Notes: generated from the sequence alone by a model not told the origin. DNA of 64,000 nucleotides from GCA-2746605 sp963704835 (GCA_963704835.1 CAVPHW010000020.1:124001-188000); one strand, 5' to 3'; positions 18,760 to 28,561 are shown, numbered from the stretch's first letter. Numbers and translations: made by a program.

Positions 18760-19128
18760 ATGACCGAGAAAACAAGAAAATTTGATTTACAAGATAGATT
18801 TGTTGATTATGCAGTCAGGATAATTAAACTTTCTGAGCAATTGCCTAATTCAAAGACTGGTAAACATATAGCAACACAAATATTAAGAAGTGGAACTTCT
18901 CCGGCTCCTAATTATGGAGAAGCACAAAGTGCTGAATCAACAGCTGATTTTATTCATAAGTTAAAAGTAGCATTAAAAGAGTTGAGAGAAACTGAGGTGT
19001 GGTTAAAAATAATTGTTAAAACAAATTTGATTAAACCCATTGCAAAACTTTCTCCTCTTATAAAAGAAACAGATGAACTAATTTCAATCCTTTTTAAAAG
19101 TATAGACACAGCAAAAAAGAAATTATGA
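18760..19128 (+). CDS. Four helix bundle protein (S23 / 23S rRNA-intervening-sequence family)
   Basis: 122 residues, all-helical. It has the family hallmarks FDLQDRFVDYAVRIIKL at the start, GKHIATQILRSGTSPAPNYGEAQSA in the middle and FIHKLKVALKELRETEVWLKII after it. These proteins form small helical bundles and are known both inside 23S rRNA gene insertions and as stand-alone genes; their role is unclear. Here it sits between the adaptor and the ATPase of an efflux operon, with loose spacing (71 bases before, 123 after), which suggests a later insertion into the operon. Confidence 0.85.
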   Translation: MTEKTRKFDLQDRFVDYAVRIIKLSEQLPNSKTGKHIATQILRSGTSPAPNYGEAQSAESTADFIHKLKVALKELRETEVWLKIIVKTNLIKPIAKLSPLIKETDELISILFKSIDTAKKKL

Positions 19129-19251
19129 AAATTGAATATTGGAACTTCCTTGTTGGGTATTTGTTCTTCGGTTATCAAAAACGATTTAATTTATAAATAA
19201 AATTGTTTTATAAATTTTGAAAAATGGACAGTGAAAATTTTAGGAATTAAA

Positions 19252-19971
19252 ATGAATATTATAAATATAGAACATATAGCTAAAATTTATCAGGTTGGAA
19301 CAGAAGAAGTTCATGCACTCCGAGATGTATCTTTAACAATTGACAAAAATGAATATGTTGCGATTATGGGTCCTTCAGGTTCTGGGAAATCTACACTAAT
19401 GAATATTTTAGGTTGTTTAGATACACCAACAAAGGGGCTTTATACTTTTACAAGCAAGAATGTTAGTGACATGAATGATAATGATTTGGCAAGTATTAGA
19501 AATAAAGAGATTGGGTTTGTTTTTCAGACTTTTAATCTTTTACCAAGATCTGACGCATTGCATAATGTCGAACTCCCGTTGATTTACGCCGGTGTTGGCA
19601 GAGAAGAAAGAAGAGAACGTGCCAGAGAGGCATTGATAAAAGTGAACCTTGAGGATAGAATGGATCACAAACCAAATGAGCTTTCTGGTGGTCAACGACA
19701 AAGAGTTGCCGTTGCAAGAGCACTTGTTACAAATCCTTCTATTATTCTGGCTGATGAACCAACAGGTAACCTTGATACAAAAACCGGTGAAGATATTATG
19801 GCATTATTCGAAAATTTATATGCACAAGGTAACACAATAATTTTAGTTACACATGAAGAATATATTGCCGAACATGCCAATAGAATTATCCGTTTGAGAG
19901 ATGGACTTGTAGAAAAAGATGAAATAGTTGAAAGAAGGAAGTTAGCTAAACCTCAACAATTAGATGTGTAA
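19252..19971 (+). CDS. MacB/LolD-type ABC transporter ATP-binding protein
   Basis: 239 residues from the ATG at 19252, chosen because AGGA lies seven bases upstream; a GTG at 19231 would add seven residues. All ABC motifs are intact: Walker A GPSGSGKST, Q-loop FVFQTFNLLPR, signature LSGGQRQRVAVARAL, Walker B IILADEPTGNLD, H-loop VTHE. It energises the MacB-type export complex with the two permeases that follow at 12 bases and overlapping spacing. Ligand unknown (antibiotics, peptides, lipids or toxins in the family). Confidence 0.9.
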   Translation: MNIINIEHIAKIYQVGTEEVHALRDVSLTIDKNEYVAIMGPSGSGKSTLMNILGCLDTPTKGLYTFTSKNVSDMNDNDLASIRNKEIGFVFQTFNLLPRSDALHNVELPLIYAGVGREERRERAREALIKVNLEDRMDHKPNELSGGQRQRVAVARALVTNPSIILADEPTGNLDTKTGEDIMALFENLYAQGNTIILVTHEEYIAEHANRIIRLRDGLVEKDEIVERRKLAKPQQLDV

Positions 19972-19983
19972 AGGTATTTTATT

Positions 19984-21228
19984 ATGACGAATTTTTTATT
20001 TGAACTCAAAGAAGGATTAGTAATTGCATTCAATGCAATTAGGGCTAATAAAATAAGATCTGTTCTTACAACACTTGGAATTGTTATTGGAGTTGCCTCG
20101 GTGGTTTTGATGTCCACCGCGATTAAAGGAATTGATGAATCATTTCAAGATAGTGCCACAAGTATTATGGGAACAGACAATATATTTATTGATAAATGGT
20201 CATGGTTTGGGGAAGTTCCCTGGTGGGAACTTAAGAATAGAAGAGATATTGGAATGGAAGAATACCGAGAATTTAAAGAGCAAGCCACTCTTCCAATTGC
20301 TGTTGCTCCAAGAACATTTAGAAATCAACCTAGTAGTTTCAATGATGTAGTTGTTGAAGGATGTTTTATAGTTGGGACTACTAATGAATATTTAAAAACA
20401 ACCGATCTTAAATTTACAGAAGGAAGATTTTTTTCTGAAATTGAAAGTAATGCTGGTAGACGAATTTGCGTTGTTGGTGGTGAAATTGCCGCAAAACTAT
20501 TTCCAAGAGGTAATGGTGTTGACCAGGTGATTAAAATAAAAGATAAAAAGTATAAAGTGGTTGGCATAAATGATAAACAAGGTAGTTTTCTTTTTGGAAA
20601 TTTTAATCCTGATAATATGATCTACATCCCTATTGACGCAATGTTTAAAGATTTCCAAAGTCGCCACAGAGGTGGCGGTATTTCAATTTCTGTTCGTGCT
20701 CCAAGTAATCTAATGGTGCCTGCTGTAAAAGAGGAAGCTATTAGTGTAATGAGAAGGATTAGAGGTCTAAAGTATAGCGAAGAAGATGATTTTTCTATAA
20801 ATCAGCAAAGTGCACTTTTGGATATTATCAATCAACAGGTTGGTGTAATTCAAATTGCCGGATTATTTATCACTGGTCTAGCACTATTTGTTGGTGCCAT
20901 TGGAATTATGAATATTATGTTTGTTTCAGTAAAAGAAAGGACCAAGGAAATCGGAATTAGGAAGGCAATTGGAGCCAAGAAAAGAACAATTATGGGCCAA
21001 TTTTTAACAGAATCTGCATTTATTTGCTTGCTCGGTGGTTTGGTCGGATTGTTTATTGCCATTCTGGGAGCGAAAATTATTGAACAATATGATTTCCCAG
21101 TCTCAATTCAAGTTGATGCGGTTATTCTTGCAATAGGTATTTCGTTAATCACTGGGGTCATTTCGGGCCTTGCGCCAGCTTGGACGGCTGCAAAAATGGA
21201 TCCTGTAGACGCATTGAGGTATGAATAA
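19984..21228 (+). CDS. MacB-type ABC permease, first copy
   Basis: 414 residues. One N-terminal helix (about 20-45, RANKIRSVLTTLGIVIGVASVV), a large periplasmic MacB-PCD domain (about 50-280) and a C-terminal FtsX core of three helices with GIMNIMFVSVKERTKEIGIRKAIGAKK and the family end PVDALRYE. It overlaps the next permease by one base (TAATG), so the two are translationally coupled and probably form a heterodimer. Confidence 0.9.
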   Translation: MTNFLFELKEGLVIAFNAIRANKIRSVLTTLGIVIGVASVVLMSTAIKGIDESFQDSATSIMGTDNIFIDKWSWFGEVPWWELKNRRDIGMEEYREFKEQATLPIAVAPRTFRNQPSSFNDVVVEGCFIVGTTNEYLKTTDLKFTEGRFFSEIESNAGRRICVVGGEIAAKLFPRGNGVDQVIKIKDKKYKVVGINDKQGSFLFGNFNPDNMIYIPIDAMFKDFQSRHRGGGISISVRAPSNLMVPAVKEEAISVMRRIRGLKYSEEDDFSINQQSALLDIINQQVGVIQIAGLFITGLALFVGAIGIMNIMFVSVKERTKEIGIRKAIGAKKRTIMGQFLTESAFICLLGGLVGLFIAILGAKIIEQYDFPVSIQVDAVILAIGISLITGVISGLAPAWTAAKMDPVDALRYE

Positions 21229-22448
21229 TGGAAATAATAATAGTAGCATTAAACTCACTAAAAGCTAATAAGTTAAGATCACTATTGACTGTTCTTGGTA
21301 TTATCGTTGGGATTTTTTCTATCATAACTATAAGCACAGTTGTATCTATGCTTCAGAATAGTATAGAAGAAGGTGTTGCTCAATTGGGACAAACCACTTT
21401 CCAAATTCAAAAATATCCTGCTATGATGGATAGAGGAGATAGAGCCAAATATAGAAATAGGAAGGATCTTACAATTGATCAATATTTTGAATTGAGGGAT
21501 AAACTTGAAGGTGAAGCTGAAGCAGTTGGTGCAGAACAATGGGACGGTGGAAAACTATTTAAATATGAAAATAAAGAAACTAATCCAAATGTTAGTTTAG
21601 TGGGTGCAACTCCGGAAGCATTCCCCAATAATAAATGGGTTGCTGATGAAGGTAGAAGTTTTAATTATAATGATGTAAATAGATATGAAAAAGTAATTGT
21701 TCTTGGCGCCTCTTTGGCAAAAAATCTATTTGATGAAATGGATCCAGTAGGACAAGAGGTAAAAGTTGATAACCATAAACTAAGAGTAATTGGAGTATTA
21801 GAAAAACAAGCTGCCTCATTTGGACAAGATAAAGATAACTTTGCGGCTATACCAATCACCACTTTCCAAAGCTTTTATGGTAAGTATAATGAAAGTGTTA
21901 ATATTACTGTTAGTTCGTTCAGCAAAGAAGATTATGAGGATGTGATAGAAAAGTCTATTGGCTATTTCAGAACAATAAGAAAAGTACCTGCGGGTGAAGA
22001 GGATGATTTCGGTATTTTTTCAAATGAATCTGTTTTAACACAAATAAATAGTATGACTGCGGGTGTAAAAATTGGGGCTTATGTAATTGCTCTAATTGCG
22101 CTACTTGCTGCCGGTATTGGTATTATGAATATAATGTTAGTCTCCGTTACTGAAAGAACCAAAGAAATTGGAATTCGAAAAGCGATTGGTGCAAAGAAAT
22201 CTAATATACTAACTCAATTTTTGATTGAAGCAATTGTCCTATCTCTTTTTGGTGGAATAATTGGAATTATTATAGGACTTATTGTAGGCAATTTGGCAGG
22301 TTCTGCAATTGGAGGTGAATTATCCATTCCTTTGGATTGGGTGGCTATTGGAGTTCTGCTATGTATTTTAGTAGGAGTTGGGTTTGGTACTTACCCAGCT
22401 TATAAAGCTTCAAATTTAGATCCGATTGATGCGTTGAGGTATGAATAA
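21228..22448 (+). CDS. MacB-type ABC permease, second copy
   Basis: 406 residues with the same layout as its neighbour: helix one (LKANKLRSLLTVLGIIVGIFSI), a MacB-PCD periplasmic domain, and an FtsX core with GIMNIMLVSVTERTKEIGIRKAIGAKK and PIDALRYE at the end. The periplasmic domains of the two copies differ much more than the membrane cores, as expected for asymmetric partners. Last gene of the efflux operon; two hairpins follow within 90 bases. Confidence 0.9.
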   Translation: MEIIIVALNSLKANKLRSLLTVLGIIVGIFSIITISTVVSMLQNSIEEGVAQLGQTTFQIQKYPAMMDRGDRAKYRNRKDLTIDQYFELRDKLEGEAEAVGAEQWDGGKLFKYENKETNPNVSLVGATPEAFPNNKWVADEGRSFNYNDVNRYEKVIVLGASLAKNLFDEMDPVGQEVKVDNHKLRVIGVLEKQAASFGQDKDNFAAIPITTFQSFYGKYNESVNITVSSFSKEDYEDVIEKSIGYFRTIRKVPAGEEDDFGIFSNESVLTQINSMTAGVKIGAYVIALIALLAAGIGIMNIMLVSVTERTKEIGIRKAIGAKKSNILTQFLIEAIVLSLFGGIIGIIIGLIVGNLAGSAIGGELSIPLDWVAIGVLLCILVGVGFGTYPAYKASNLDPIDALRYE

Positions 22449-22510
22449 ATTTGTTCTGAAGATTGTTTGCAATCTGTGACCAAAACAACGGTGAAAAATA
22501 TTTGTTGAAA

Positions 22511-22530
22511 ATTCCCATCTATATGGGAAT
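22511..22530 (+). terminator. Hairpin at end of the efflux operon
   Basis: Perfect eight-base stem ATTCCCAT / ATGGGAAT with a four-base loop, directly upstream of a second, stronger hairpin. No T tract of its own. Confidence 0.5.
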
Positions 22531-22534
22531 CTTA

Positions 22535-22565
22535 AATCCCATCTTTAGGTGGGATTTTTTATTTT
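22535..22565 (+). terminator. Rho-independent terminator of the efflux operon
   Basis: Stem AAATCCCATC / GGTGGGATTT with one G-T pair and a short loop, followed by a T-rich tail. It lies about 90 bases after the second permease. Confidence 0.75.
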
Positions 22566-22644
22566 AATGACTTGCAAATTCTATTATTGCCTAATAGATT
22601 TATAATTCAATAATTATTGCTACACCATTAAAAAGCTTTCTTAT

Positions 22645-25600
22645 TTGAAATCTACTAAGATCTTATATACAGTTATTTGTATTTTATGGAGCTTTTCTAT
22701 ATCAGCTGCCCAAAGTGATAGTTTGCTTATTGCAAAAATTGATACTTTCAATATTAATTTTGAAAATAAATATGAACTTAGTTCAGTCTTTATTATCCCA
22801 CTTTCTCCAGAGGTAAGAATTGGTGAAAAATTGTTGCCCGGAAATAGTTACTTATTAGATGTTAAAACTAACAAAATTTCACTGTCTGATACAGTTACAT
22901 ATTCAATTTTTGATACTCTTTATATTAATTATTTAACTAGGGATTTATCACTTCAAAAAATTTATAAAAATAGATCGCTAGTTAGGTTTTACGATGCTCA
23001 GTTGGATCAATACATTGGTAAGGTCAATAATGAATCTGTTGATTTATCATCCAAAGCAATTTTTGGAAATGACTTGCAAAGTAGTGGAACACTTCTGCGA
23101 GGATTTTCATTCGGAACAAATAAAGATCTTGCAGTAACAAGCGGATTACGTTTGCAATTAGCCGGTAAACTTTCTGAAGAGATTGAAATTGTTGCAGCTT
23201 TGACTGATGAAAACACGCCTATTCAACCAGAAGGGAATACAGAAAGATTAGAAGAACTAGATAAAGTATTTATCGAAATTAAACATGCAAATGCAAGTGC
23301 AATTTTTGGTGATTACAATCTAAGGCAAAATATTGGGGAATTTGGAAGAGTTGATAGAAAACTTAAAGGAGTAATCGGAAATTTTAAAGTTGACAATTAT
23401 GCTGGTGGTGTCTCTTTTGCTTCTTCAAGAGGGAAGTTCAATTCCATGCAATTTAATGGAATTGATGGAGTGCAAGGTCCATACAGATTGCTCGGAGCAG
23501 ATAATGAAAATGATATAATTGTTATTGCCGGAAGTGAAAAAGTTTTTATTGATGGCGGTGAACTAAAAAGAGGTGAAAACAATGAGTACGTAATTGAATA
23601 TGCTAATGGTGAAATTAGGTTTACACCAAAGGTGCTAATAACTTCGTTAAGTAGAATAACTGTTGATTTTGAATATACTTCACGCCAATATGAAAGAAAT
23701 GTTATCAATGTAAATACATCTGCTTCCTTTTTTGAGAACAAGCTAAAATTATCTATAAATGCTTACCAAGAAGGAGATAATAAAAATAATCCAATTGATC
23801 TAAATTTGTCCGAGAAAGATGAAGAAAGGTTGAGTCAAAGTGGGGATGATTTTTTACTAGCTGCTGAAAGTGGTGTTATTGAATTAACTTCCGACTCAGT
23901 TGGAATTTATTCTTCAATTGATACTGTGCTTGCAGGCGAGCAGATTACCATTTATCAATATGCCCCAGGATCTGTGGATGCAAAGTATAATATAGTTTTT
24001 AGTTTTATTGGAGAAAACAAAGGCGATTACATTAGAGAGGGAATAGGAAAATTTAAGTTTGTGGGTATTAAAAATGGTGCTTATTTACCAATTAGACTAA
24101 TACCACTCCCAGAGAAAAATCAGTTGGGAAACATTCTGGTAGAATATTCACCAATAGAAAAAATTAAATTAAGTGTTGAGTTAGCAGCTAGTAGTTACGA
24201 CAAAAACACATATTCAGAAATTGATGATAACGATAATAACGGTTTTGCGAGTAATATAAAACTGAGTATAAATCCACTTGATATTAAGCTTTTTGAAACT
24301 GAGTTAGGTAATATTAGTGGTTATTACAGAGATCGATATTTGGATAATAATTTTAAAACTATTGACAGAATTAATGAAATTGAATTTGAAAGAAATTATA
24401 ATACTTCTAGCATATTGAGTAAAGAAGAAAGATTAAAGGAATTGCAGTTGAATTACAAACCAACTCAAAATATTGATTTTATTGGACAATACGGAAGTCT
24501 AAAAAAAGCTAATGGTTTTTCATCGCAAAGAATATTTTCTAAAACTAGTTGGAATAATTATAATAATTTTGATTTTAATTATGCTTATGATTTTGTAAAT
24601 ACAAATTCATTTGTGTTGACTTCAGATTGGTTAAAACAAAATGGAGAAATTTCTTACAGTATTTGGAATGCAAAGCCAGGAATCTCATTTAGGTCCGAGA
24701 ATAAAAAAGAAAAATTGACAAGTCTAGATTCCCTCATTGGAAGTAGTCAAAAATATTTAGAGTATTCACCGTTTCTTCATCTTAGCATTTCGAATGGATT
24801 TGGAGTAAGTAGTAAATATTCATTCACCAAGGAAGAATCGGCTCAAGCAGGATTTTTTATAGAAGAATCAAAATCATATACAAATACTTATTCCGTTAAT
24901 TGGAATAGTATGAAAGAGTTTGTAACAGAACTCGATTTTTCTTTTAGGAAAAAGAAGTATTCCGACTATTTTGCACAAAAAGGTCTTGGCAATAATGAGT
25001 CCATAATTATTCGATCACAATCAAGTATCAATTTATTCGATCGCTTTATTGATGGAAATGTTTATTATCAAGCCGCTTCTGAAAGAACTGCTAAATTTGA
25101 AAGAGTGTTTTTAAGGGTGCCTCAAGGAACTGGTGCTTTCTCTTATCAAGGAGACTTAAACAATAATGGTGTTGCTGATGAAAGTGAATATATACCAGAT
25201 CTATTTGAGGGGGATTTCATTCAAACAACATTGCCGACTGATGAACTTTTCCCAGTAATTGATCTAAAAATAAATTCTCGCTGGAGAGTAGAGTTCTCTA
25301 AATATTTCACAGCTTCAAATTGGGTGTCCACGGCATTAAATTCATTAAGCTCTGAAACAAGCTTTAGGGTGGAAGAGAACAGCAGAATGTTGGATACAAA
25401 GAAAATATACCTACTAAATTTTAACTATTTCATGAATGATTCGACTACAATAAGAGGATCTAATTATTTTCAACAGGACTTGCATATTTTTAAAAATCAA
25501 AGAGATCTTTCGTTTAGATTTAGATTTACAGAAAGGAATTCATTAAATCAATTTAGTGCCGGATTAGAAAAATCATATCTGAAGGAAAGAGGACTTAAAA

Positions 25601-26100
25601 TTAAATTCAGAATGATTCAAGAAGTTAACAATGAAACAGAATATACTAATTTAGTAGAAAATGTAAATGCACCAAAAAATACTAATAGATCCAGATCTAC
25701 TAATGGCAATGAGTTAAAAACAGATTTTTCATACCGACCTTATAATAATCTTGAATTTGGATTTTTATTAAAAGTAGGAAGAATTGAAGATCACTATCCA
25801 GCCACTCCAACCATTATTGATGAGAATAAAATAAATTTACGGTTTACTTTATCATTGCTGGAAAGGGGAAGACTTCGGTTTGAGATTGAGAGAACCGAAT
25901 TACTAACAAATACTACGCAAAATATTATTCCTTTTGAAATAACAAATGGAAATTTAATTGGCAAGAACTATATTTGGAGAACCAATTTTGATTATAGATT
26001 TTCGACTAATTTACAAACAAATATAAATTATTCTGGTAGAATTCAGGGGAAGGGAAAAGTTATAAATACTCTTAGAGCCGAAGCCAGAGCATATTTTTAA
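22645..26100 (+). CDS. Very large outer-membrane beta-barrel protein, family uncertain
   Basis: 1151 residues from a TTG start (no ATG fits; a signal peptide of about 22 residues ends ISAAQ). The body has no long hydrophobic helix. Residues about 140-260 contain GTLLRGFSFGTNKDLAVTSG, then a conserved-looking PEGNTERLEELDKVFI stretch. Long alternating hydrophobic patterns follow to the C-terminus, which ends AEARAYF like a barrel strand. A DLNNNGVADESEYIPD segment resembles a calcium-binding loop. The region near 150-230 reminds me of SprA-type T9SS translocon proteins, but at under half of SprA's length I do not assign that. Followed after 13 bases by the Nudix gene. Confidence 0.6.
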   Translation: MKSTKILYTVICILWSFSISAAQSDSLLIAKIDTFNINFENKYELSSVFIIPLSPEVRIGEKLLPGNSYLLDVKTNKISLSDTVTYSIFDTLYINYLTRDLSLQKIYKNRSLVRFYDAQLDQYIGKVNNESVDLSSKAIFGNDLQSSGTLLRGFSFGTNKDLAVTSGLRLQLAGKLSEEIEIVAALTDENTPIQPEGNTERLEELDKVFIEIKHANASAIFGDYNLRQNIGEFGRVDRKLKGVIGNFKVDNYAGGVSFASSRGKFNSMQFNGIDGVQGPYRLLGADNENDIIVIAGSEKVFIDGGELKRGENNEYVIEYANGEIRFTPKVLITSLSRITVDFEYTSRQYERNVINVNTSASFFENKLKLSINAYQEGDNKNNPIDLNLSEKDEERLSQSGDDFLLAAESGVIELTSDSVGIYSSIDTVLAGEQITIYQYAPGSVDAKYNIVFSFIGENKGDYIREGIGKFKFVGIKNGAYLPIRLIPLPEKNQLGNILVEYSPIEKIKLSVELAASSYDKNTYSEIDDNDNNGFASNIKLSINPLDIKLFETELGNISGYYRDRYLDNNFKTIDRINEIEFERNYNTSSILSKEERLKELQLNYKPTQNIDFIGQYGSLKKANGFSSQRIFSKTSWNNYNNFDFNYAYDFVNTNSFVLTSDWLKQNGEISYSIWNAKPGISFRSENKKEKLTSLDSLIGSSQKYLEYSPFLHLSISNGFGVSSKYSFTKEESAQAGFFIEESKSYTNTYSVNWNSMKEFVTELDFSFRKKKYSDYFAQKGLGNNESIIIRSQSSINLFDRFIDGNVYYQAASERTAKFERVFLRVPQGTGAFSYQGDLNNNGVADESEYIPDLFEGDFIQTTLPTDELFPVIDLKINSRWRVEFSKYFTASNWVSTALNSLSSETSFRVEENSRMLDTKKIYLLNFNYFMNDSTTIRGSNYFQQDLHIFKNQRDLSFRFRFTERNSLNQFSAGLEKSYLKERGLKIKFRMIQEVNNETEYTNLVENVNAPKNTNRSRSTNGNELKTDFSYRPYNNLEFGFLLKVGRIEDHYPATPTIIDENKINLRFTLSLLERGRLRFEIERTELLTNTTQNIIPFEITNGNLIGKNYIWRTNFDYRFSTNLQTNINYSGRIQGKGKVINTLRAEARAYF

Positions 26101-26113
26101 TTTTGGGTTTTTA

Positions 26114-26572
26114 ATGAACAGAGATTATTTGATAGAAGGTCATATTGTTAGGATGAATATGGGTAAAGTGGAATTCCTTTTACTAAAAAGAGCCTCAACA
26201 GAAAAATATCCAAAAATTTGGCAAATGATAACAGGCAAGATAAAAGAGAATGAAAAAGCATTTCACACTTTTTTAAGAGAAGTAAAGGAAGAAACCAACC
26301 TAGATTTGAATGAAGTATATGTAGTCCCAAATGTTAATTCTTTCTACGATTTTGAAAAAGATGAAGTGATTTTAATCCCAGTTTTTTTGGCTCTAGTTGA
26401 TTACAACTCTAAGATTATTATTTCTTCTGAACACTCGAAATTTAAATGGGTAAATAAAAGGGAAGCATTAAGGCGATTGGCTTGGCAAGGTCAAAAAGAA
26501 TCTGTAAAAATTATTTGTGATTATTTGTCTAAGAAATCCCATTCCCTAAATTTTATTAAGTTGGATATATAA
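26114..26572 (+). CDS. Nudix hydrolase
   Basis: 152 residues. The Nudix box runs GKIKENEKAFHTFLREVKEETNL (quoted in part: GKIKENE then REVKEET), matching G-x5-E-x7-R-E-U-x-E-E, with Asn in place of the final Gly. The family hydrolyses nucleoside-diphosphate-X compounds; the overall form (YLIEGHIVRMNMGKVEFLLLKRA start) resembles dihydroneopterin-triphosphate or NTP-type hydrolases, but the substrate is open. Its stop overlaps the start of the PAP2 gene (ATAATG). Confidence 0.8.
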   Translation: MNRDYLIEGHIVRMNMGKVEFLLLKRASTEKYPKIWQMITGKIKENEKAFHTFLREVKEETNLDLNEVYVVPNVNSFYDFEKDEVILIPVFLALVDYNSKIIISSEHSKFKWVNKREALRRLAWQGQKESVKIICDYLSKKSHSLNFIKLDI

Positions 26573-27432
26573 TGAACTCTTTCACGAATAAATTATTATT
26601 TAGTTTTACGATCTTTTCCATTCTTCTAACCCAATCGTTTAATCTAGCGCAAACATCCTCCAAAGCAGTTGACACACTTGCTGTTGAGACCAAATTGTGG
26701 AATGATATTCAATTATCCTTTAATAATAATCTTAGTTACTTTGAAAGACCTGTAAGTTTTAATAGCTCGGACTGGCTAAAGTTTGCAGGAATTACAATAG
26801 TCTCAGGTGCATTAATGACTGTTGATGATGAAGTTAGAGAGAAAGCTTTGAGTAACCAATCTAATTTTCAAAATGATTTTACAAAGATTGGCAAATATTA
26901 TGGGGAGCTAGTCCCAATAGTTGGCTTTTCTGCTGTCATTTATGGAGGCGGGTTACTCTTTGATGACAACGAGTTTAGAACAACAGGCAGAATTTTAATT
27001 GAATCCTTAGCTGCTGCTGGAATTACTACTACAGCCTTAAAATTTATCTTTGGAAGAAGCAGGCCTTATAAAAATGATGGAGAGTATAAATTTAATTTCT
27101 TCGATTTGAATAATTACAATAATTCTTTCCCCTCGGGGCATGCGACTGTTGCATTTTCTATAAGTACAGTGCTATCAGAAAGGATTGATAATATTTATGC
27201 TTCCATTGGATTATATGGTCTTGCGACTCTAACAGCATACCAAAGAATTTATTCTGATAATCATTGGTTATCTGATACTTTTTTAGGGGCAATAATTGGA
27301 ATTACTGCAGGTAAGTTTTTTGTAAACTTAGAGGAAGATGTTGACTTGAAAAATAAATCTTCAGTATCTTATCATATTCACCCTTATATTAATTCTAAGA
27401 GTTCTGGTTTATCGGTTTCAATTTTGTTTTAG
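26572..27432 (+). CDS. PAP2-family membrane phosphatase
   Basis: 286 residues with a signal peptide or first helix (about 8-26). The three acid phosphatase motifs are intact: Lys157...Arg164-Pro165, PSGH with His190, and a third motif with His231 (SDNHWLSD). The family removes phosphate from lipids such as undecaprenyl diphosphate, phosphatidate or phosphatidylglycerol phosphate. The position behind an outer-membrane protein gene fits an envelope-lipid role; the exact substrate is not visible. The C-terminal strand-rich tail ends SVSILF, which may be an outer-membrane-like terminus. Confidence 0.85.
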   Translation: MNSFTNKLLFSFTIFSILLTQSFNLAQTSSKAVDTLAVETKLWNDIQLSFNNNLSYFERPVSFNSSDWLKFAGITIVSGALMTVDDEVREKALSNQSNFQNDFTKIGKYYGELVPIVGFSAVIYGGGLLFDDNEFRTTGRILIESLAAAGITTTALKFIFGRSRPYKNDGEYKFNFFDLNNYNNSFPSGHATVAFSISTVLSERIDNIYASIGLYGLATLTAYQRIYSDNHWLSDTFLGAIIGITAGKFFVNLEEDVDLKNKSSVSYHIHPYINSKSSGLSVSILF

Positions 27433-27505
27433 TATTTTCTTTCTTAACTTCAGACAATATTATATTTAACTATTATTTATATTTAGTGACTCATGTTTTA
27501 AAAAA

Positions 27506-27587
27506 TTGTCGTTCTGAATGTAATGAAGAATCTCAATGTATTTAATTTACATTATTCTGAGATACTTCGCTCCGCTCAGTATGATAA
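27506..27587. repeat. Imperfect inverted-repeat intergenic element
   Basis: Two 30-base arms (27506-27535 and 27558-27587) are imperfect inverted copies, sharing TTxTCxTxCTGA and GAAGxATCTCA on the same strand sense, around a 22-base AT-rich centre. The arms resemble the dispersed 'attctgag...cttcgct...cagaatgac' intergenic elements seen in many bacterial genomes. It could be a small non-autonomous mobile element or a transcript hairpin. Only one copy is in this window. Confidence 0.5.
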
Positions 27588-27646
27588 AATGTTCTTATTT
27601 GTAAAGTGTGTTGGTAATTAATTTTTGTTTTAACTTTGGAGGAAAT

Positions 27647-28561
27647 TTGGATTTAATAGTTGTCGGATCAGTTGGACTAGATTATGTTGAAACCCCATTA
27701 GGGAAAATAGAGAATGCTTTAGGCGGTGCTGCTATTTATATATCTCTTGCTGCAAGCTACTTTACTAAACCAGTTAGATTGATCGGGGTTGTAGGTGATG
27801 ATTTTCCAACCGAACACACTGAAATGTTAAGCGACCATAAAATAAAATTGGAAAATCTAGAGGTTGTTAAAGGTGGAAAAACATTTCGTTGGGGTGGTAA
27901 ATACCACGAAGACTTAAATATTAGAGATACATTATATACCGATCTAAATGTATTTGAAAAATTTAACCCCATTATTCCTGAGGAATTAAAAGAGAACAGT
28001 TTTGTGGTTTTAGGAAATATAATTCCATCACTTCAACTTTCAGTAATTGATCAGCTTAAGGGTAATAATTTTATTGTTTGCGATACTATGAACCTTTGGA
28101 TTAATACTACTTTGGAAGATTTGAAAAAGGTGTTGAAGAAAATCAATGTACTAATCATTAATGATTCTGAAGCGAGGATGTTATCAAATGAAAATAATTT
28201 GATTAAAGCCTCAAAAATTATAAGAGATATGGGACCTGAGTATTTAATCATTAAAAAGGGTGAACATGGAGCTTTGCTATTTCACAAGACAACTATATTC
28301 TCTGCACCTGCATATCCAATAGAAACTATCTTTGATCCAACTGGAGCTGGCGATACCTTCCTTGGGGGATTTGCCGGTTATTTACATAATTCAATGGATA
28401 TGAATTTTGAAAAAGTGAAGCGTGCAGTTATTTTTGGTAGTGCAATGGCTTCATTTTGTGTTGAACAATTTAGTACAAAAGGTTTGGAAGGTTTAGATAA
28501 AAACAAAATCAACAAGCGCTTTAACGAGTTTAGAGAATTATCAAGGATCGAAGATGAATAG
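27647..28561 (+). CDS. PfkB/ribokinase-family sugar kinase
   Basis: 304 residues from a TTG at 27647, chosen because GGAGG lies four bases upstream and the protein then begins (M)DLIVVGSVGLD like the family; an earlier reading from 27608 would add 13 unlikely residues. It has the N-terminal GGAAIYISLAASYF motif and the C-terminal DPTGAGDTFLGGF motif with catalytic Asp236. Substrate unknown. It overlaps mtnA by eight bases, so a nucleoside- or methylthioribose-related sugar is a reasonable guess, not a proof. Confidence 0.8.
   Translation: MDLIVVGSVGLDYVETPLGKIENALGGAAIYISLAASYFTKPVRLIGVVGDDFPTEHTEMLSDHKIKLENLEVVKGGKTFRWGGKYHEDLNIRDTLYTDLNVFEKFNPIIPEELKENSFVVLGNIIPSLQLSVIDQLKGNNFIVCDTMNLWINTTLEDLKKVLKKINVLIINDSEARMLSNENNLIKASKIIRDMGPEYLIIKKGEHGALLFHKTTIFSAPAYPIETIFDPTGAGDTFLGGFAGYLHNSMDMNFEKVKRAVIFGSAMASFCVEQFSTKGLEGLDKNKINKRFNEFRELSRIEDE

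Noticed and set aside
22645..26100. Naming the large barrel SprA
   Set aside because: It is less than half the expected length and only one short region is reminiscent.
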